64,000 nucleotides of DNA, taken from Stenotrophomonas sp. WZN-1. GTDB lineage: Bacteria; Pseudomonadota; Gammaproteobacteria; Xanthomonadales; Xanthomonadaceae. This document shows positions 16,801 to 24,428 of the stretch, one piece after another. Every line of letters begins with the position of its first letter. Position 1 is the first letter of the stretch. Location of the stretch: contig NZ_CP021768.1 of NCBI RefSeq assembly GCF_002192255.1, positions 2,498,001 through 2,562,000 of the forward strand, given 5' to 3'. The notes beneath the pieces were generated by a model that worked only from the letters and a program-made list of their open reading frames with translations, had not been told where the DNA came from and made no database searches. Position numbers and translations under genes: made by a program.

Positions 16801-17595
16801 ATGCGCATCGGGCGTGCGCGTCTGCGGCACGTTCGAGCCCCAGGCGATGATGTAGCGGCTGTTGTACCAGTCGGCCGATTCGGGCACGTCGGTCTGCTCG
16901 CCCCAGATCTGCGGCGAGGCCGGCGGCAGGTCGCAGTACCAGTCATAGAAGGACAGGCAGGCGCCGCCCAGCAGCGACAGGTAGCGCGCGCCGGCGGCGT
17001 AGGAGACCATCGACATCGCCGGAATGGGCGAGAAGCCGACCACGCGGTCCGGGCCATACTGCTTCACCGTGTACAGGTTGGAGGCAGCGATGATCTCGTT
17101 GGCCTCTTCCCACTGCAGGCGCACGAAGCCGCCCATGCCGCGGCGGGTCTTGTACGAACGCGCCTTCTCCTTGTCCTCCACGATGCTGGCCCAGGCGTCG
17201 ACCGGGCCCTTGCTCTTGCGCGCTTCGCGCCACAGGCGCAGCAGCGTGCCGCGGATCAGCGGGTACTTCAGCCGGTTGGCGCTGTACAGGTACCAGGAAT
17301 AGCTGGCGCCACGCGGGCAGCCACGCGGTTCGTGGTTGGGCAGGTCCGGGCGCGTGCGCGGGTAGTCGGTCTGCTGGGTTTCCCAGGTGACCAGGCCGTT
17401 CTTGACGTAGATCTTCCAGCTGCAGGAGCCGGTGCAGTTCACGCCGTGGGTGGAACGCACGATCTTGTCGTACTGCCAGCGGGCGCGGTAGCTGTTTTCC
17501 CAGTCACGGCCTTCGCTCTTGGCGAATCCGTGGCCATCGGCAAAGGTCTGGGGGTCACGCTTGAAGAACTGCAAGCGATCGAGGAAATAACTCAT
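13840..17595 (-). CDS. narG: Respiratory nitrate reductase, alpha (Mo-bisMGD) subunit
   Basis: The 1251-residue protein is close to E. coli NarG (1247). The FS0 cluster motif H-x3-C-x3-C is in STHGVNCTGSCSWKIYV (about 50), with the distant cysteine in EPRGCPRGASYSWYL (about 92). The cofactor region PPASPQIWGEQTDVPESADW includes the aspartate that ligates molybdenum. It reduces nitrate to nitrite in the cytoplasm, anchored by NarI. It lacks a cleavable Sec signal but keeps the NarG-type vestigial N terminus. It follows narK by 72 bp and overlaps narH. Cofactor synthesis genes lie just upstream. Confidence 0.97.
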   Translation of the reverse strand: MSYFLDRLQFFKRDPQTFADGHGFAKSEGRDWENSYRARWQYDKIVRSTHGVNCTGSCSWKIYVKNGLVTWETQQTDYPRTRPDLPNHEPRGCPRGASYSWYLYSANRLKYPLIRGTLLRLWREARKSKGPVDAWASIVEDKEKARSYKTRRGMGGFVRLQWEEANEIIAASNLYTVKQYGPDRVVGFSPIPAMSMVSYAAGARYLSLLGGACLSFYDWYCDLPPASPQIWGEQTDVPESADWYNSRYIIAWGSNVPQTRTPDAHFFTEARYNGTKTVAICPDYSELAKLTDHWLHPKQGTDAALAFAFGHVILREFHVDSPSQYFQDYCRQYSDMPMLVRLERRDDGRLVPGRFLRASELGGLGEANNPDWKTLAYDETSGQIVVPNGSIGFRWGEKGKWNIEEKESKGADTRLRLSLADGHEGIEAVSFPYFGGIETDGWTAAPADDVLERNIPVRRLALAEGGETLVATVYDLLLAQYGVDRGFGGGNVASSFDDMVPGTPAWQERITGVPRAEVIEIAREFARTADKTHGRSMIIVGAGMNHWFHNDMNYRGLINMLIMCGCVGQTGGGWAHYVGQEKLRPQTGWQPLAFGLDWSRPPRHMNGTSFFYFNTGQWRYEKLQVDELLSPLADASKYSGSLADLNLRAVRMGWLPCAPQLDRNPLQLVREAEAAGVAPADYALGKFKDGSLDFAFADPDAQQNHPRMMFIWRSNLLGSSGKGHEYMLRHLLGTRHGLQGKDLGEMGAIKPEEVTWRDEAPEGKLDLLVTLDFRMCTTALYSDIVLPTATWYEKDDLNTSDMHPFIHPLSKAVDPAWESRSDWEIFKEVARTVSEMAPGVLGVEKDLVLVPTLHDTPNELGMPFGVADWKKGECEAIPGQTMPSMTVVERDYPNLYRKFTSLGPLLDKLGNGGKGMSWDTKHEVEFLGKLNHTVHDAGVSQGRPAISTAIDAAEVILHLAPETNGHVAVKAWESLGTFTGREHTHLAVGKEHEAIRFRDIQAQPRKIISSPIWSGLEDDNVSYNAGYTNVHELIPWRTVTGRQQFYQDHEWMIDFGEAFMGYRPPVNTRTVEPLLNQRPNGNKEIVLNWITPHQKWGIHSTYSDNLIMQTLSRGGPIVWISEDDARSAGIVDNDWIELFNVNGAIAARAVVSQRVMPGMAMMYHAQERIINVPGSEISGTRGGIHNSVTRIVLKPTHMIGGYAQLAYGFNYYGTCGTNRDEFVIVRKMDKIDWLDDEQPAGASASASKEVV

Positions 17596-17667
17596 CGGGG
17601 GTCTCCCTTTGCGGACATCGGCATCGTGGCTGTGTGTGTCATCTGGCTGCGGTGCGTTTTCATGTCG

Positions 17668-19086
17668 TCAGCAGGGTGTCTCGGCACCGCGCCGGTAGTA
17701 CCACCACCAGGTCACGGCCAGGCAGGTGACGTAGAAAACAACGAATCCGTACAGCGCCATGTCGGGGCTGCCGGTCAAGGTGATGGACGAGCCGTAGCTC
17801 TTGGGAATGAAGAAGCCGCCGTAGGCACCGATCGCACCGGAGAAGCCGACCACCGCGGCCGATTCGATGCTGGCCTGGTGGGCAGCAGCCACCTTGCCCT
17901 CGGCGTTGTCGTTGGCCGACCAGCGCTCGTGCAGGGTGCGGAAGATCACCGGGATCATGCGGAAGGTGGTGCCGTTGCCGATGCCACTGAGCACGAACAG
18001 CGCCATGAAGCTGAGCAGGAAGCCATGGAAGTTGCCGCCCTGGCCATCGCTGGGCAGGAAGTGCAGTACGCCGAACACCGCCGCGATCATCAGCGCGAAC
18101 ACCCAGAAGGTCAGGCGTGCGCCACCCCAGCGGTCGGCCATGCTGCCGCCCACCGAGCGCATCAACGCACCCAGCAGCGGGCCGATGAAGGCGTAGGCCA
18201 GCGGGTTCACGTCCGGGAACTGGCTCTTCACCAGCATCGGGAAGCCGGCCGAAAAGCCGATGTAGGAACCGAAGGTGCCGATGTACAACCAGCACATCAG
18301 CCAGTTGTGCTTGCGGCGGAAGATCACCGCCTGTTCGGAGAACGACGAGCGGGCGCTGGTCAGGTCGTTCATGCCGAACCAGGCCGCGATGGCGCACAGC
18401 GCGATGGCCGGCACCCAGATGAAGCCGGCGTTCTGCAGGAACAGCGGCGCCCCACCCTCCACCGTGGGCTGCGGCGCACCACCCAGCGCACCGAACACGC
18501 CCACGGTGATGACCAGCGGAATCACCGCCTGCGCCACCGACACGCCCACGTTGCCCAGGCCGGCGTTCAGGCCCAGCGCCAGGCCCTGCTTCTGCTTGGG
18601 GTAGAAGAAGGAGATGTTGGACATCGACGACGAGAAGTTCGCGCCACCGAAGCCACACAGGATCGCGATGGCCACGAACACCCAGTAGGGCGTGGCCGGG
18701 TCCTGCACCGCAAGGCCGAGCCAGAGCGTCGGCGCCAGCAACGACGCGGTCGACAGCGCGGTCCAGCGGCGGCCGCCGAAGATCGGAATCACGAATGAAT
18801 AGAAGATGCGCAGGGTGGCGCCGGACAGGCTGGGCAGCGCTACCAGCCAGAACAGCTGGTCGGTACTGAAGTTGAAGCCGATTTTCGGCAGGCTGATCGA
18901 CACCGCCGAGAACAGCACCCAGACCGAGAAGGCCAGCAGCAGCGAGGGGATCGAGATGACCAGGTTGCGGGTAGCGACCCGCTTGCCGGTACGCTCCCAA
19001 TAGCCGGGGTCCTCCGGCGTCCAGTCGCTGATGACGCGACCGGGACTGGCAGTGCTGCGGACAACAGGATCGCTACCGACGGTCAT
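17668..19086 (-). CDS. narK: NarK-type nitrate/nitrite MFS transporter (promoter-proximal copy)
   Basis: The ATG at 19086 is preceded by TTGGAG six bases upstream; an in-frame TTG further out is less likely. The 472-residue protein has 12 segments with the porter signatures LFWLVALPSLSGATLRIFYS, GGANFSSSMSNISFFYPKQK and GLNAGLGNVGVSVAQ. It probably exchanges nitrite for nitrate, as a NarK2-type carrier. It is the first gene of the nar transcript, and two FNR-family sites lie about 100-150 bp upstream. The window holds two NarK-type carriers flanking the same operon, as in pseudomonads. Confidence 0.92.
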   Translation of the reverse strand: MTVGSDPVVRSTASPGRVISDWTPEDPGYWERTGKRVATRNLVISIPSLLLAFSVWVLFSAVSISLPKIGFNFSTDQLFWLVALPSLSGATLRIFYSFVIPIFGGRRWTALSTASLLAPTLWLGLAVQDPATPYWVFVAIAILCGFGGANFSSSMSNISFFYPKQKQGLALGLNAGLGNVGVSVAQAVIPLVITVGVFGALGGAPQPTVEGGAPLFLQNAGFIWVPAIALCAIAAWFGMNDLTSARSSFSEQAVIFRRKHNWLMCWLYIGTFGSYIGFSAGFPMLVKSQFPDVNPLAYAFIGPLLGALMRSVGGSMADRWGGARLTFWVFALMIAAVFGVLHFLPSDGQGGNFHGFLLSFMALFVLSGIGNGTTFRMIPVIFRTLHERWSANDNAEGKVAAAHQASIESAAVVGFSGAIGAYGGFFIPKSYGSSITLTGSPDMALYGFVVFYVTCLAVTWWWYYRRGAETPC

Positions 19087-19182
19087 ACATGGCTCCAAGG
19101 CTGTGGAATGACGTGGGTACTGCGTTTCAAGTTGTGACCCGTCGTCATGCAGCCATTAGGCCGTGCAGCACGGACGACGGGG

Positions 19183-19196
19183 TTGATCTGGATCAA
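19183..19196 (-). promoter_or_regulatory. Perfect FNR box upstream of narK
   Basis: TTGATCTGGATCAA matches TTGAT-N4-ATCAA at all ten fixed positions. Its centre is 103 bp upstream of the narK ATG. A class II start 41.5 bp away would fall near 19148. Binding by the FNR encoded at 6510-7286 is inferred. Confidence 0.8.
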
Positions 19197-19221
19197 TCAG
19201 GGGCCGGTTTCCACCCTGCCC

Positions 19222-19235
19222 CTGACAAATGTCAA
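19222..19235 (-). promoter_or_regulatory. Second FNR/Dnr-family half-symmetric site
   Basis: The minus strand reads TTGACATTTGTCAG, a TTGAC-N4-GTCAG dyad one base short of perfect symmetry. It lies 25 bp beyond the perfect FNR box. The TTGAC form suits Dnr/Nnr nitric-oxide sensors as well as FNR. It overlaps the 3' end region of the neighbouring 121-codon gene (stop at 19232), so it may be partly fortuitous. Confidence 0.45.
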
Positions 19236-19597
19236 ACCGATGAAGCGGTGTTGCGGCGGGTCACCCCGCGCTGGCGCACGCTGTCACGCACGTCCACATC
19301 GAACTGCAGCTGAAGCTGGCCGCCATCTTCCAGGGCAATGTCGAACGGCAGGCCATCACGGCAGGGCAGCCGCGCCGCCAGGGCCTCGACTGCCGAACGT
19401 GGCAGCACCAGGCGGCAGAAGGTGCCACCGTCCAGCAGCACGGGCTGCTCGCCGCCATGCAGCGAGACCGCCATGCCCCAGCCCTCGATACCGCCGAAGC
19501 GGGTCATGTTCTCGACCGATTCGCCGGCCAGCAGGCGCGCCAGTTCGGCCTCGTCCAGGCGAAGCCGTACCGATTGATCCTGCAACTGCACTTTCAT
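19232..19597 (-). CDS. Small conserved protein between mobA and narK
   Basis: The ATG at 19597 gives 121 residues starting MKVQLQDQSVRLRLDEAELARLL. It is soluble, rich in beta-strand-like stretches and has no metal or nucleotide motif I recognise. The pattern resembles small proteins labelled DUF7009 that sit near molybdenum-enzyme genes; I hold that name loosely. Its start overlaps the mobA stop (ATGA), so it is made with mobA. The end runs close to the narK promoter. A role in cofactor delivery or nitrate reductase maturation is a guess from context. Confidence 0.75.
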   Translation of the reverse strand: MKVQLQDQSVRLRLDEAELARLLAGESVENMTRFGGIEGWGMAVSLHGGEQPVLLDGGTFCRLVLPRSAVEALAARLPCRDGLPFDIALEDGGQLQLQFDVDVRDSVRQRGVTRRNTASSV

Positions 19598-20136
19598 GAC
19601 GCAACATCCTCCCATTGTTCGGGGGTATTGCAGTTGACCAGGCAGGCCTCGTCAACGCCTTCCAGCGCCAGCACGTGCATCTGCAGGCGACGCTGGAAGG
19701 CCTGTACCGAGCGCTGCCCCTGCGCATCATCCAGCATCGCGGCCAGCACGCTACGAGTGGCATTGTCCACATTCAGCAGCATGGGAAAGGGATGCCCGTC
19801 AAAGATCGTGCATGCCCCCTGCCGCTCTGCCGCCAGCCGTTGCAGCAGCTGCGGCGCCAGCAACGGCGTATCCACCGGCACCACCCACGCCGGGCCATCG
19901 GGCATGCGCATCGCCACGCTGTAGAGCCCACCCAGCGGCCCGCAACGTGCCACTCGGTCCGGCACGGCGCCGAACGCCGGGTAATTGCCGCTGACCCAGA
20001 CCTCGCGCGCGCCCGCCTGCTTCAACAGGCCCCGCATGTGTTCCAGCAGGGTGCGGCCCTGCCACGGCAGCAGCGCCTTGTCTCGCCCCATCCGGCTGGA
20101 CAGCCCCCCGGCCAGCACGATGCCGTTGATGCTCAT
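19594..20136 (-). CDS. mobA: Molybdenum cofactor guanylyltransferase
   Basis: The ATG at 20136 gives 180 residues beginning MSINGIVLAGGLSSRMGRDK, the MobA nucleotide-binding loop. Further motifs are GRTLLEHM, CGPLGGLYSV and VVPVDTPLL. MobA adds GMP to molybdopterin to form the bis-MGD cofactor used by NarG. The upstream in-frame codons fall in a SMAG palindrome, which argues against a longer start. It overlaps the following small gene by four bases. Confidence 0.94.
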   Translation of the reverse strand: MSINGIVLAGGLSSRMGRDKALLPWQGRTLLEHMRGLLKQAGAREVWVSGNYPAFGAVPDRVARCGPLGGLYSVAMRMPDGPAWVVPVDTPLLAPQLLQRLAAERQGACTIFDGHPFPMLLNVDNATRSVLAAMLDDAQGQRSVQAFQRRLQMHVLALEGVDEACLVNCNTPEQWEDVAS

Positions 20137-20140
20137 CGCA

Positions 20141-20215
20141 GTGGCGCCACGCCATGCGTGGCTGCGCCGGCCGGATTCATCGGGAAGGCCACATCCACGC
20201 ATGGCGTGGATCTAC
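20141..20215. repeat. Pair of SMAG-type palindromes between moaE and mobA
   Basis: A variant copy, GTGGCGCCACGCCATGCGTG and on, lies at 20141-20162 and its facing partner ATCCACGCATGGCGTGGATC plus TAC at 20193-20215. They occupy most of the 108-bp gap before mobA and may attenuate or process the mRNA there. Confidence 0.75.
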
Positions 20216-20244
20216 TGGCCCCGGTGCCCCCACGAAGGGCGTGG

Positions 20245-20733
20245 TCAATGCGCATGGTCATGGCCGTGTGCGGGTTCGTTCTCCGCATGGCACAGGCTGC
20301 AGCCCTCGCTCCACTCGCTGTCGCCGTCCTCATAATGCTCCTGCTTCCAGATCGGGCACTGGTGCTTCACCACCTCGATCAACTGGCGGCAGGCCCGGAA
20401 CGCTTCGTCACGGTGCGGGCTGCCGGCGGCCACCACCACCGCCACATCGCCGATGCCGAGCCGGCCCTTGGCGTGCGCCACGTATAGCTTCAGCTTCGGC
20501 CCGAACGTGGCCTCGACCTCCGCCGCCAGTCGCTTGAACTCGTTCAACACCAACGGTTCGAACAGATCGTAGGTAATCCCGGTCACCGGCCGGCCGATGT
20601 TGACGTCGCGCACCTTGCCGATGAACACATCAATGCCACCGAAACCCGCATCAGACACCGCCGCGATGCCCTCGGTCGGATCGATCGCTGCCTGCGCGCG
20701 GTCCACCACCTTGGCGATGATCTTCTCGCTCAT
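20245..20733 (-). CDS. moaE: Molybdopterin synthase large subunit with Cys/His tail
   Basis: The 162-residue protein has MoaE landmarks: GGIDVFIGKVRDVN, YDLFEPLVLNEF, VAHAKGRLGIGDVAVVVAA and the catalytic lysine region VKHQCPIWKQEHYEDG. It joins MoaD to insert two sulfurs into precursor Z. The last 20 or so residues (GCSLCHAENEPAHGHDHAH) carry CxxC and several histidines, which E. coli MoaE lacks; this may bind a metal. moaD ends three bases upstream. Confidence 0.93.
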   Translation of the reverse strand: MSEKIIAKVVDRAQAAIDPTEGIAAVSDAGFGGIDVFIGKVRDVNIGRPVTGITYDLFEPLVLNEFKRLAAEVEATFGPKLKLYVAHAKGRLGIGDVAVVVAAGSPHRDEAFRACRQLIEVVKHQCPIWKQEHYEDGDSEWSEGCSLCHAENEPAHGHDHAH

Positions 20734-20736
20734 CGC

Positions 20737-20997
20737 TCAGCCCCCGCTTACCGGCGGCAGGATCGCCACCCGGCCATCGTCGGGCAGCGCCTCGTGGTCG
20801 CGCAGCACGCGTTGCTGGTCGGCGAACGCCGAATAATCCAGCAGGCCGGCACGGAAACCCGGCCAACGCACCGGCAACAGCTCGCGCAGCGCCTGGCGCA
20901 GGTCGGCCACAGTGCCACCGGCCACCTCCACCGCGATCTCGCGGCTGGCATCCAGATCGGAAAACGCACCAAACAACTGCAGATTCACCTGTTTCAT
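20737..20997 (-). CDS. moaD: Molybdopterin synthase small subunit (sulfur carrier)
   Basis: The ubiquitin-like protein of 86 residues starts MKQVNLQLFGAFSDL (a further ATG at 21000 precedes it) and ends in PPVSGG, with the C-terminal Gly-Gly that is thiocarboxylated. It delivers sulfur to MoaE. The moeA stop overlaps its start. Confidence 0.93.
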   Translation of the reverse strand: MKQVNLQLFGAFSDLDASREIAVEVAGGTVADLRQALRELLPVRWPGFRAGLLDYSAFADQQRVLRDHEALPDDGRVAILPPVSGG

Positions 20998-22250
20998 CAT
21001 GACTCCTGGCTCGCCAGCTGCACCGGGTCATGGTGACCCCAGCCCTGTACCCGCACCGGCGTGCCAGCAGCGGCCAGGTCTCCCTCGGCCTCCAGCACCA
21101 CCCAGGCGTTGGCCTGCAGCATGGACATCAAACGGAACGACTCCTGCCCGGACAGCACGCGCGCACTCAGGCGCCCCTGACCGTCCACTTCCACCCGCGC
21201 CCGCGCGTGGAAGCGCAGGCCCGGCGGCTTGCGCACATCGGCCTGCAGCGGCAGCTGCAACACGGATTCCGGTGCCAGCCCCAGCAGGCGGCGCAGCACC
21301 GGCTCCACGAAGAAGCGCTGGCCCACGGCGGCCGAGACCGGGTTGCCGGGCAGACCGAAATACAGCGCGCCATTGGGCAGCACCGCGAACAGCAGCGGCT
21401 TGCCCGGGCGGATCGCCACCTTGTGGAAGACGATGCGCGCACCACGGCCACGCAGCGCATCGGGAACGAAATCGTAGCGGCCGGCCGACACCGCGCCCGT
21501 GCTGATCAGCAGCTGTGCGCCGGCAGCCAGCGCGTCATCCAGCACCGCATTGAACGCGGCCACGTCATCACCCACCGTGCCCTGCCAGACCACCTCGGCA
21601 CCGGCGGCCTGCAGGCGGCCAACCAGGTACGGCCGGTTGCTGTCACGGATCTGGCCGGATTCCAGCGTCTGCGCCGCCTCGGTCACCAGCTCCTTGCCGG
21701 TGGCGATCACCGCCGCCTTCGGCCGCGCCACCACCGCCACCTCGCCCACGCCGATTGCATGCAGCAGGGTGCGCGCGTTGATGTCCAGTACCTGCCCGGC
21801 CTGCAGCACGCGCTCGCCGTCGCTTACATCCTGGCCGCGCAGCCGTACGTTCTGGCCCGGCTTCACCGTGCCCTTCAGGGCGATGCGAGTCGGGCGTCCA
21901 TCTTCGCTGGCGAGGACCTCCACGTTCTCGACCGGCACCACCGTATCCAGCCCAACCGGCATGCGCGCGCCGGTCATGATTTCCCAGGCACCCTCGCCGC
22001 CTTCGGCGCCAGCATCGCCGGCGGCCTGCCAGCCCTGCACGGCAAATTCGGTACCGGCTTCGAACGTCGCGCCGTTGGCGCGCAGCGCGAAGCCGTCCAT
22101 CGCAGAATTGTCGAACGGGGGCAGCGACTGCCCACTGATGATGTCACTGGCCAGAGTGCGGCCGCCGGCCTCATGCAGCGGCAGGTGCTCGGCCGGCAGC
22201 GGCGTGGCCGCGTCCAGCAGGTGCTGCAGGGCTTCGCTGTAGGCAATCAT
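20997..22250 (-). CDS. moeA: Molybdopterin molybdenumtransferase
   Basis: The ATG at 22250 gives 417 residues starting MIAYSEALQHLLDAATPLPA. Typical features are LPPFDNSAMDGFALR near residue 65, VPVENVEVL, the MPT-binding loop ISTGAVSAGRYDFV and GLPGNPVSA. MeaA-family enzymes insert molybdate into adenylylated molybdopterin. The loop has GAVSAG where E. coli MoeA has GGVSVG, a mild change. It overlaps the moaC-moaB fusion at its start and moaD at its end. Confidence 0.94.
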   Translation of the reverse strand: MIAYSEALQHLLDAATPLPAEHLPLHEAGGRTLASDIISGQSLPPFDNSAMDGFALRANGATFEAGTEFAVQGWQAAGDAGAEGGEGAWEIMTGARMPVGLDTVVPVENVEVLASEDGRPTRIALKGTVKPGQNVRLRGQDVSDGERVLQAGQVLDINARTLLHAIGVGEVAVVARPKAAVIATGKELVTEAAQTLESGQIRDSNRPYLVGRLQAAGAEVVWQGTVGDDVAAFNAVLDDALAAGAQLLISTGAVSAGRYDFVPDALRGRGARIVFHKVAIRPGKPLLFAVLPNGALYFGLPGNPVSAAVGQRFFVEPVLRRLLGLAPESVLQLPLQADVRKPPGLRFHARARVEVDGQGRLSARVLSGQESFRLMSMLQANAWVVLEAEGDLAAAGTPVRVQGWGHHDPVQLASQES

Positions 22251-23257
22251 CAGTGGCCACCACCATCGACCATCGCCAGGGCGTGGCCCAGTACCGGCGC
22301 CAGGATGTCCAGGCACTGCGCCGCCGCCTTCGGGCTGCCCGGCAGCGCGAACACCAGCATGTTGCCCAGCTGCACCACCTCGGCGCGGCTCAGCCAGGCC
22401 ATCGGCGTGTGCTGTGCGCTCAGTGCCCGCACCATCTGCGCCAAGCCATGCACCGGCCGCGCGTTCAAGGAACGCAGCGCTTCGGGGGTCAGGTCACGTG
22501 GGCCCAGCCCGGTACCGCCGGTACACAGGCACAGGCGCACACCATCAGCAGCCAACGCCTGCAGGCGGCCCGCCAACGGCTCGATGCCATCGGGCAACAC
22601 CTCGGCGGCCACGACCTCACCGCCCAGCTTTTTCACGCCGGCAACCAGGGTCGGGCCAGAGACATCTTCATAGGTGCCCTCGCTGGCGCGATCGCTCAGC
22701 GTGATCACCGCGCAGGCCGCGCCCTCCAGGCCCTTCGGCGCGCGCGGCTTGAAACGCGCGCGCTCGGCATCGTCCATGCCGTCGGGGTGCAGCCACACGC
22801 CGCGCTTGCCGCCTTCCTTGAACAGCAGGCGGATGCCTTCGATGCGCAAGGCCGGCTCCACCGGTTTGCTCAGGTCGTACAGGGTCAGCAGTGCCGCGTT
22901 GACGCCAGCCAGTGCCTCCATCTCCACGCCGGTGCGCGCCTCGCTGGCGCACTCGCACCACACGCGGATCGCCTGCCGTTCCGGTACCGGCGCGCAGAAC
23001 ACCTGCACCAGTTCCAGCGGCAGCGGGTGGCACAGCGGCATCAGCATCGAGGCCATCTTGGCGCCCTGCAGGCCGGCAATCTCGGCCATCACCAGCGCAT
23101 CGCCCTTGGGCAGGCGGCGCTCGACGATCAGCGGATAGGCCACCGGACCGGCATGCAGCTCGCCCACCGCCACCGCACGGCGGCGGGTGATGCGCTTGTC
23201 GCGGACATCGGCCATGTGGAAGGCCGCATTCAATTCCCCACTCATCGTGTTGCTCAT
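22250..23257 (-). CDS. moaCB: MoaC-MoaB fusion protein
   Basis: The 335-residue protein joins two enzymes. Residues 1-160 are MoaC (cyclic pyranopterin monophosphate synthase): MADVRDKRITRRRAVAVGE, LCHPLPL and VEMEALAGVNAALLTLYDLSK, with the catalytic aspartate and lysine in DLSK. Residues about 170-335 are MoaB/MogA-type (molybdopterin adenylyltransferase): AVITLSDRASEGTYED, CTGGTGLGPRDLTPEAL and NMLVFALPGSPKA. One chain thus supplies an early and a late step of cofactor synthesis. Such fusions are known in some proteobacteria. It overlaps moaA and moeA by four bases or so. Confidence 0.93.
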   Translation of the reverse strand: MSNTMSGELNAAFHMADVRDKRITRRRAVAVGELHAGPVAYPLIVERRLPKGDALVMAEIAGLQGAKMASMLMPLCHPLPLELVQVFCAPVPERQAIRVWCECASEARTGVEMEALAGVNAALLTLYDLSKPVEPALRIEGIRLLFKEGGKRGVWLHPDGMDDAERARFKPRAPKGLEGAACAVITLSDRASEGTYEDVSGPTLVAGVKKLGGEVVAAEVLPDGIEPLAGRLQALAADGVRLCLCTGGTGLGPRDLTPEALRSLNARPVHGLAQMVRALSAQHTPMAWLSRAEVVQLGNMLVFALPGSPKAAAQCLDILAPVLGHALAMVDGGGH

Positions 23258-24234
23258 CCTCCGATGGAGGCCAGGTGCGGGGTCAGCCCGGTCTGGCCCT
23301 GGTGCAGTCCATGCCCGGCCGCTTTCAGGCCAAGCTGTGTGGTGATGCGTGCCAGCAGCGCGTCGTGGTCATCGTCGCTCTGCAGCAGTGGGCGCAGCGG
23401 CACGCCGAACTCGCCGAACAAGCACAGCCGCAGGTCGCCCTTTGCGGTCACCCGCAGGCGGTTGCAGCCCTTGCAGAAGTCACGCGAATACGGGGCGATG
23501 ATGCCGATGCTGCCGCGATGGTCCGGATGCCCGAACTCCCGCGCTGGGCCGGCATCGGCGGCGCGCGGCCGTTCGTGCCAGCCGGCGGCCAGCAGCTGCT
23601 CGATCACCACGTCGGCACGCAGGTGGTGGCGCTGGAAATAGGCTTCGTTGTCGCCGGTACGCATCAGTTCGATGAAGCGCACGCTGAAGGGACGATCGCG
23701 CAGGTAGTCCATCCACTGCGGCAGCTCGTCGTCGTTCAGGCCGCGCAGCAGCACCGCGTTGAGCTTGATCGCCGGCAGGCCCAACGCCTGCGCCAGGGCC
23801 AGGCCCTGTTCGATCTCCGGCAGGCGGTCATGCCCGGTGATGGTTTTGAAGCGTTCGCGCTGCAGGCTGTCCATGCTCACGTTCAGCGCGGTCAGGCCGG
23901 CGCGGTGCCAGCCCGGCAGGCGCCGCGGCAGCAGCGTGCCATTGGTGGTGATGGCCACCTTGCGGATGCCCGGCACTGCCGCCACGGTGGCGATGATCTC
24001 GTCCAGGTCCTTGCGCAGGCTGGGCTCGCCGCCGGTCAGGCGGATCTTGCTCATGCCCAGCGCCGCGAACGCGCGCACCAGGCGCTTGATTTCATCCACC
24101 TGCAGGAAGCGTGGGCGGCCATCGGCCTGGTAACCGTCGGGCAGGCAGTAGCTGCAACGGAAGTTGCAGGCTTCGGTCAACGACAGGCGCAGGTACGGAA
24201 AGCTGCGTCCGAAACCGTCGGTGAGTTGGCTCAT
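23254..24234 (-). CDS. moaA: GTP 3',8-cyclase (radical SAM)
   Basis: The ATG at 24234 gives 326 residues; it is preceded by AAGGTGG seven bases away, better than the GTG at 24258. The radical-SAM motif is CNFRCSYC (about 26), the SAM-binding region is RLTGGEPSLRKDL, the C-terminal cluster is CKGCNRLRVTAKGDLRLCLFG, and the protein ends SIGG, the conserved Gly-Gly tail. It converts GTP to the cyclic intermediate that MoaC processes. It is the first gene of the cofactor run, and an FNR-like site lies 114 bp upstream. Confidence 0.96.
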   Translation of the reverse strand: MSQLTDGFGRSFPYLRLSLTEACNFRCSYCLPDGYQADGRPRFLQVDEIKRLVRAFAALGMSKIRLTGGEPSLRKDLDEIIATVAAVPGIRKVAITTNGTLLPRRLPGWHRAGLTALNVSMDSLQRERFKTITGHDRLPEIEQGLALAQALGLPAIKLNAVLLRGLNDDELPQWMDYLRDRPFSVRFIELMRTGDNEAYFQRHHLRADVVIEQLLAAGWHERPRAADAGPAREFGHPDHRGSIGIIAPYSRDFCKGCNRLRVTAKGDLRLCLFGEFGVPLRPLLQSDDDHDALLARITTQLGLKAAGHGLHQGQTGLTPHLASIGG

Positions 24235-24341
24235 GGCTGGTCCACCTTGTTGCTCCACCGTCTTGCCTGTACCCGGAACGGCCCGGAAACCCTCGTCTGC
24301 TGGAACGATTGCCAGAGTACGCGGCAGTCAGTTCCATGGGC

Positions 24342-24355
24342 ATGACTTAAATCAA
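24342..24355. promoter_or_regulatory. FNR-like site between moaA and the 24429 gene
   Basis: ATGACTTAAATCAA is TTGAT-TTAA-GTCAT on the minus strand, matching 8 of 10 fixed FNR positions. It is 114 bp upstream of moaA and 80 bp upstream of the divergent plus-strand gene, so it could serve either. Confidence 0.45.
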
Positions 24356-24428
24356 TCGTCTTCGGCCCCGCGCGGCAGGCGTTGTGGCAGCATGCGGCTT
24401 TCCGTGCAGCGGGCGTGTGACAACCCTC

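Noticed and set aside
12317..18798. Several 500-700-codon plus-strand frames opposite narH, narG and narK
   Set aside because: High GC keeps the antisense frame open. The products are His/Arg/Val-rich and show no domain, while the minus-strand genes are clear nar genes.
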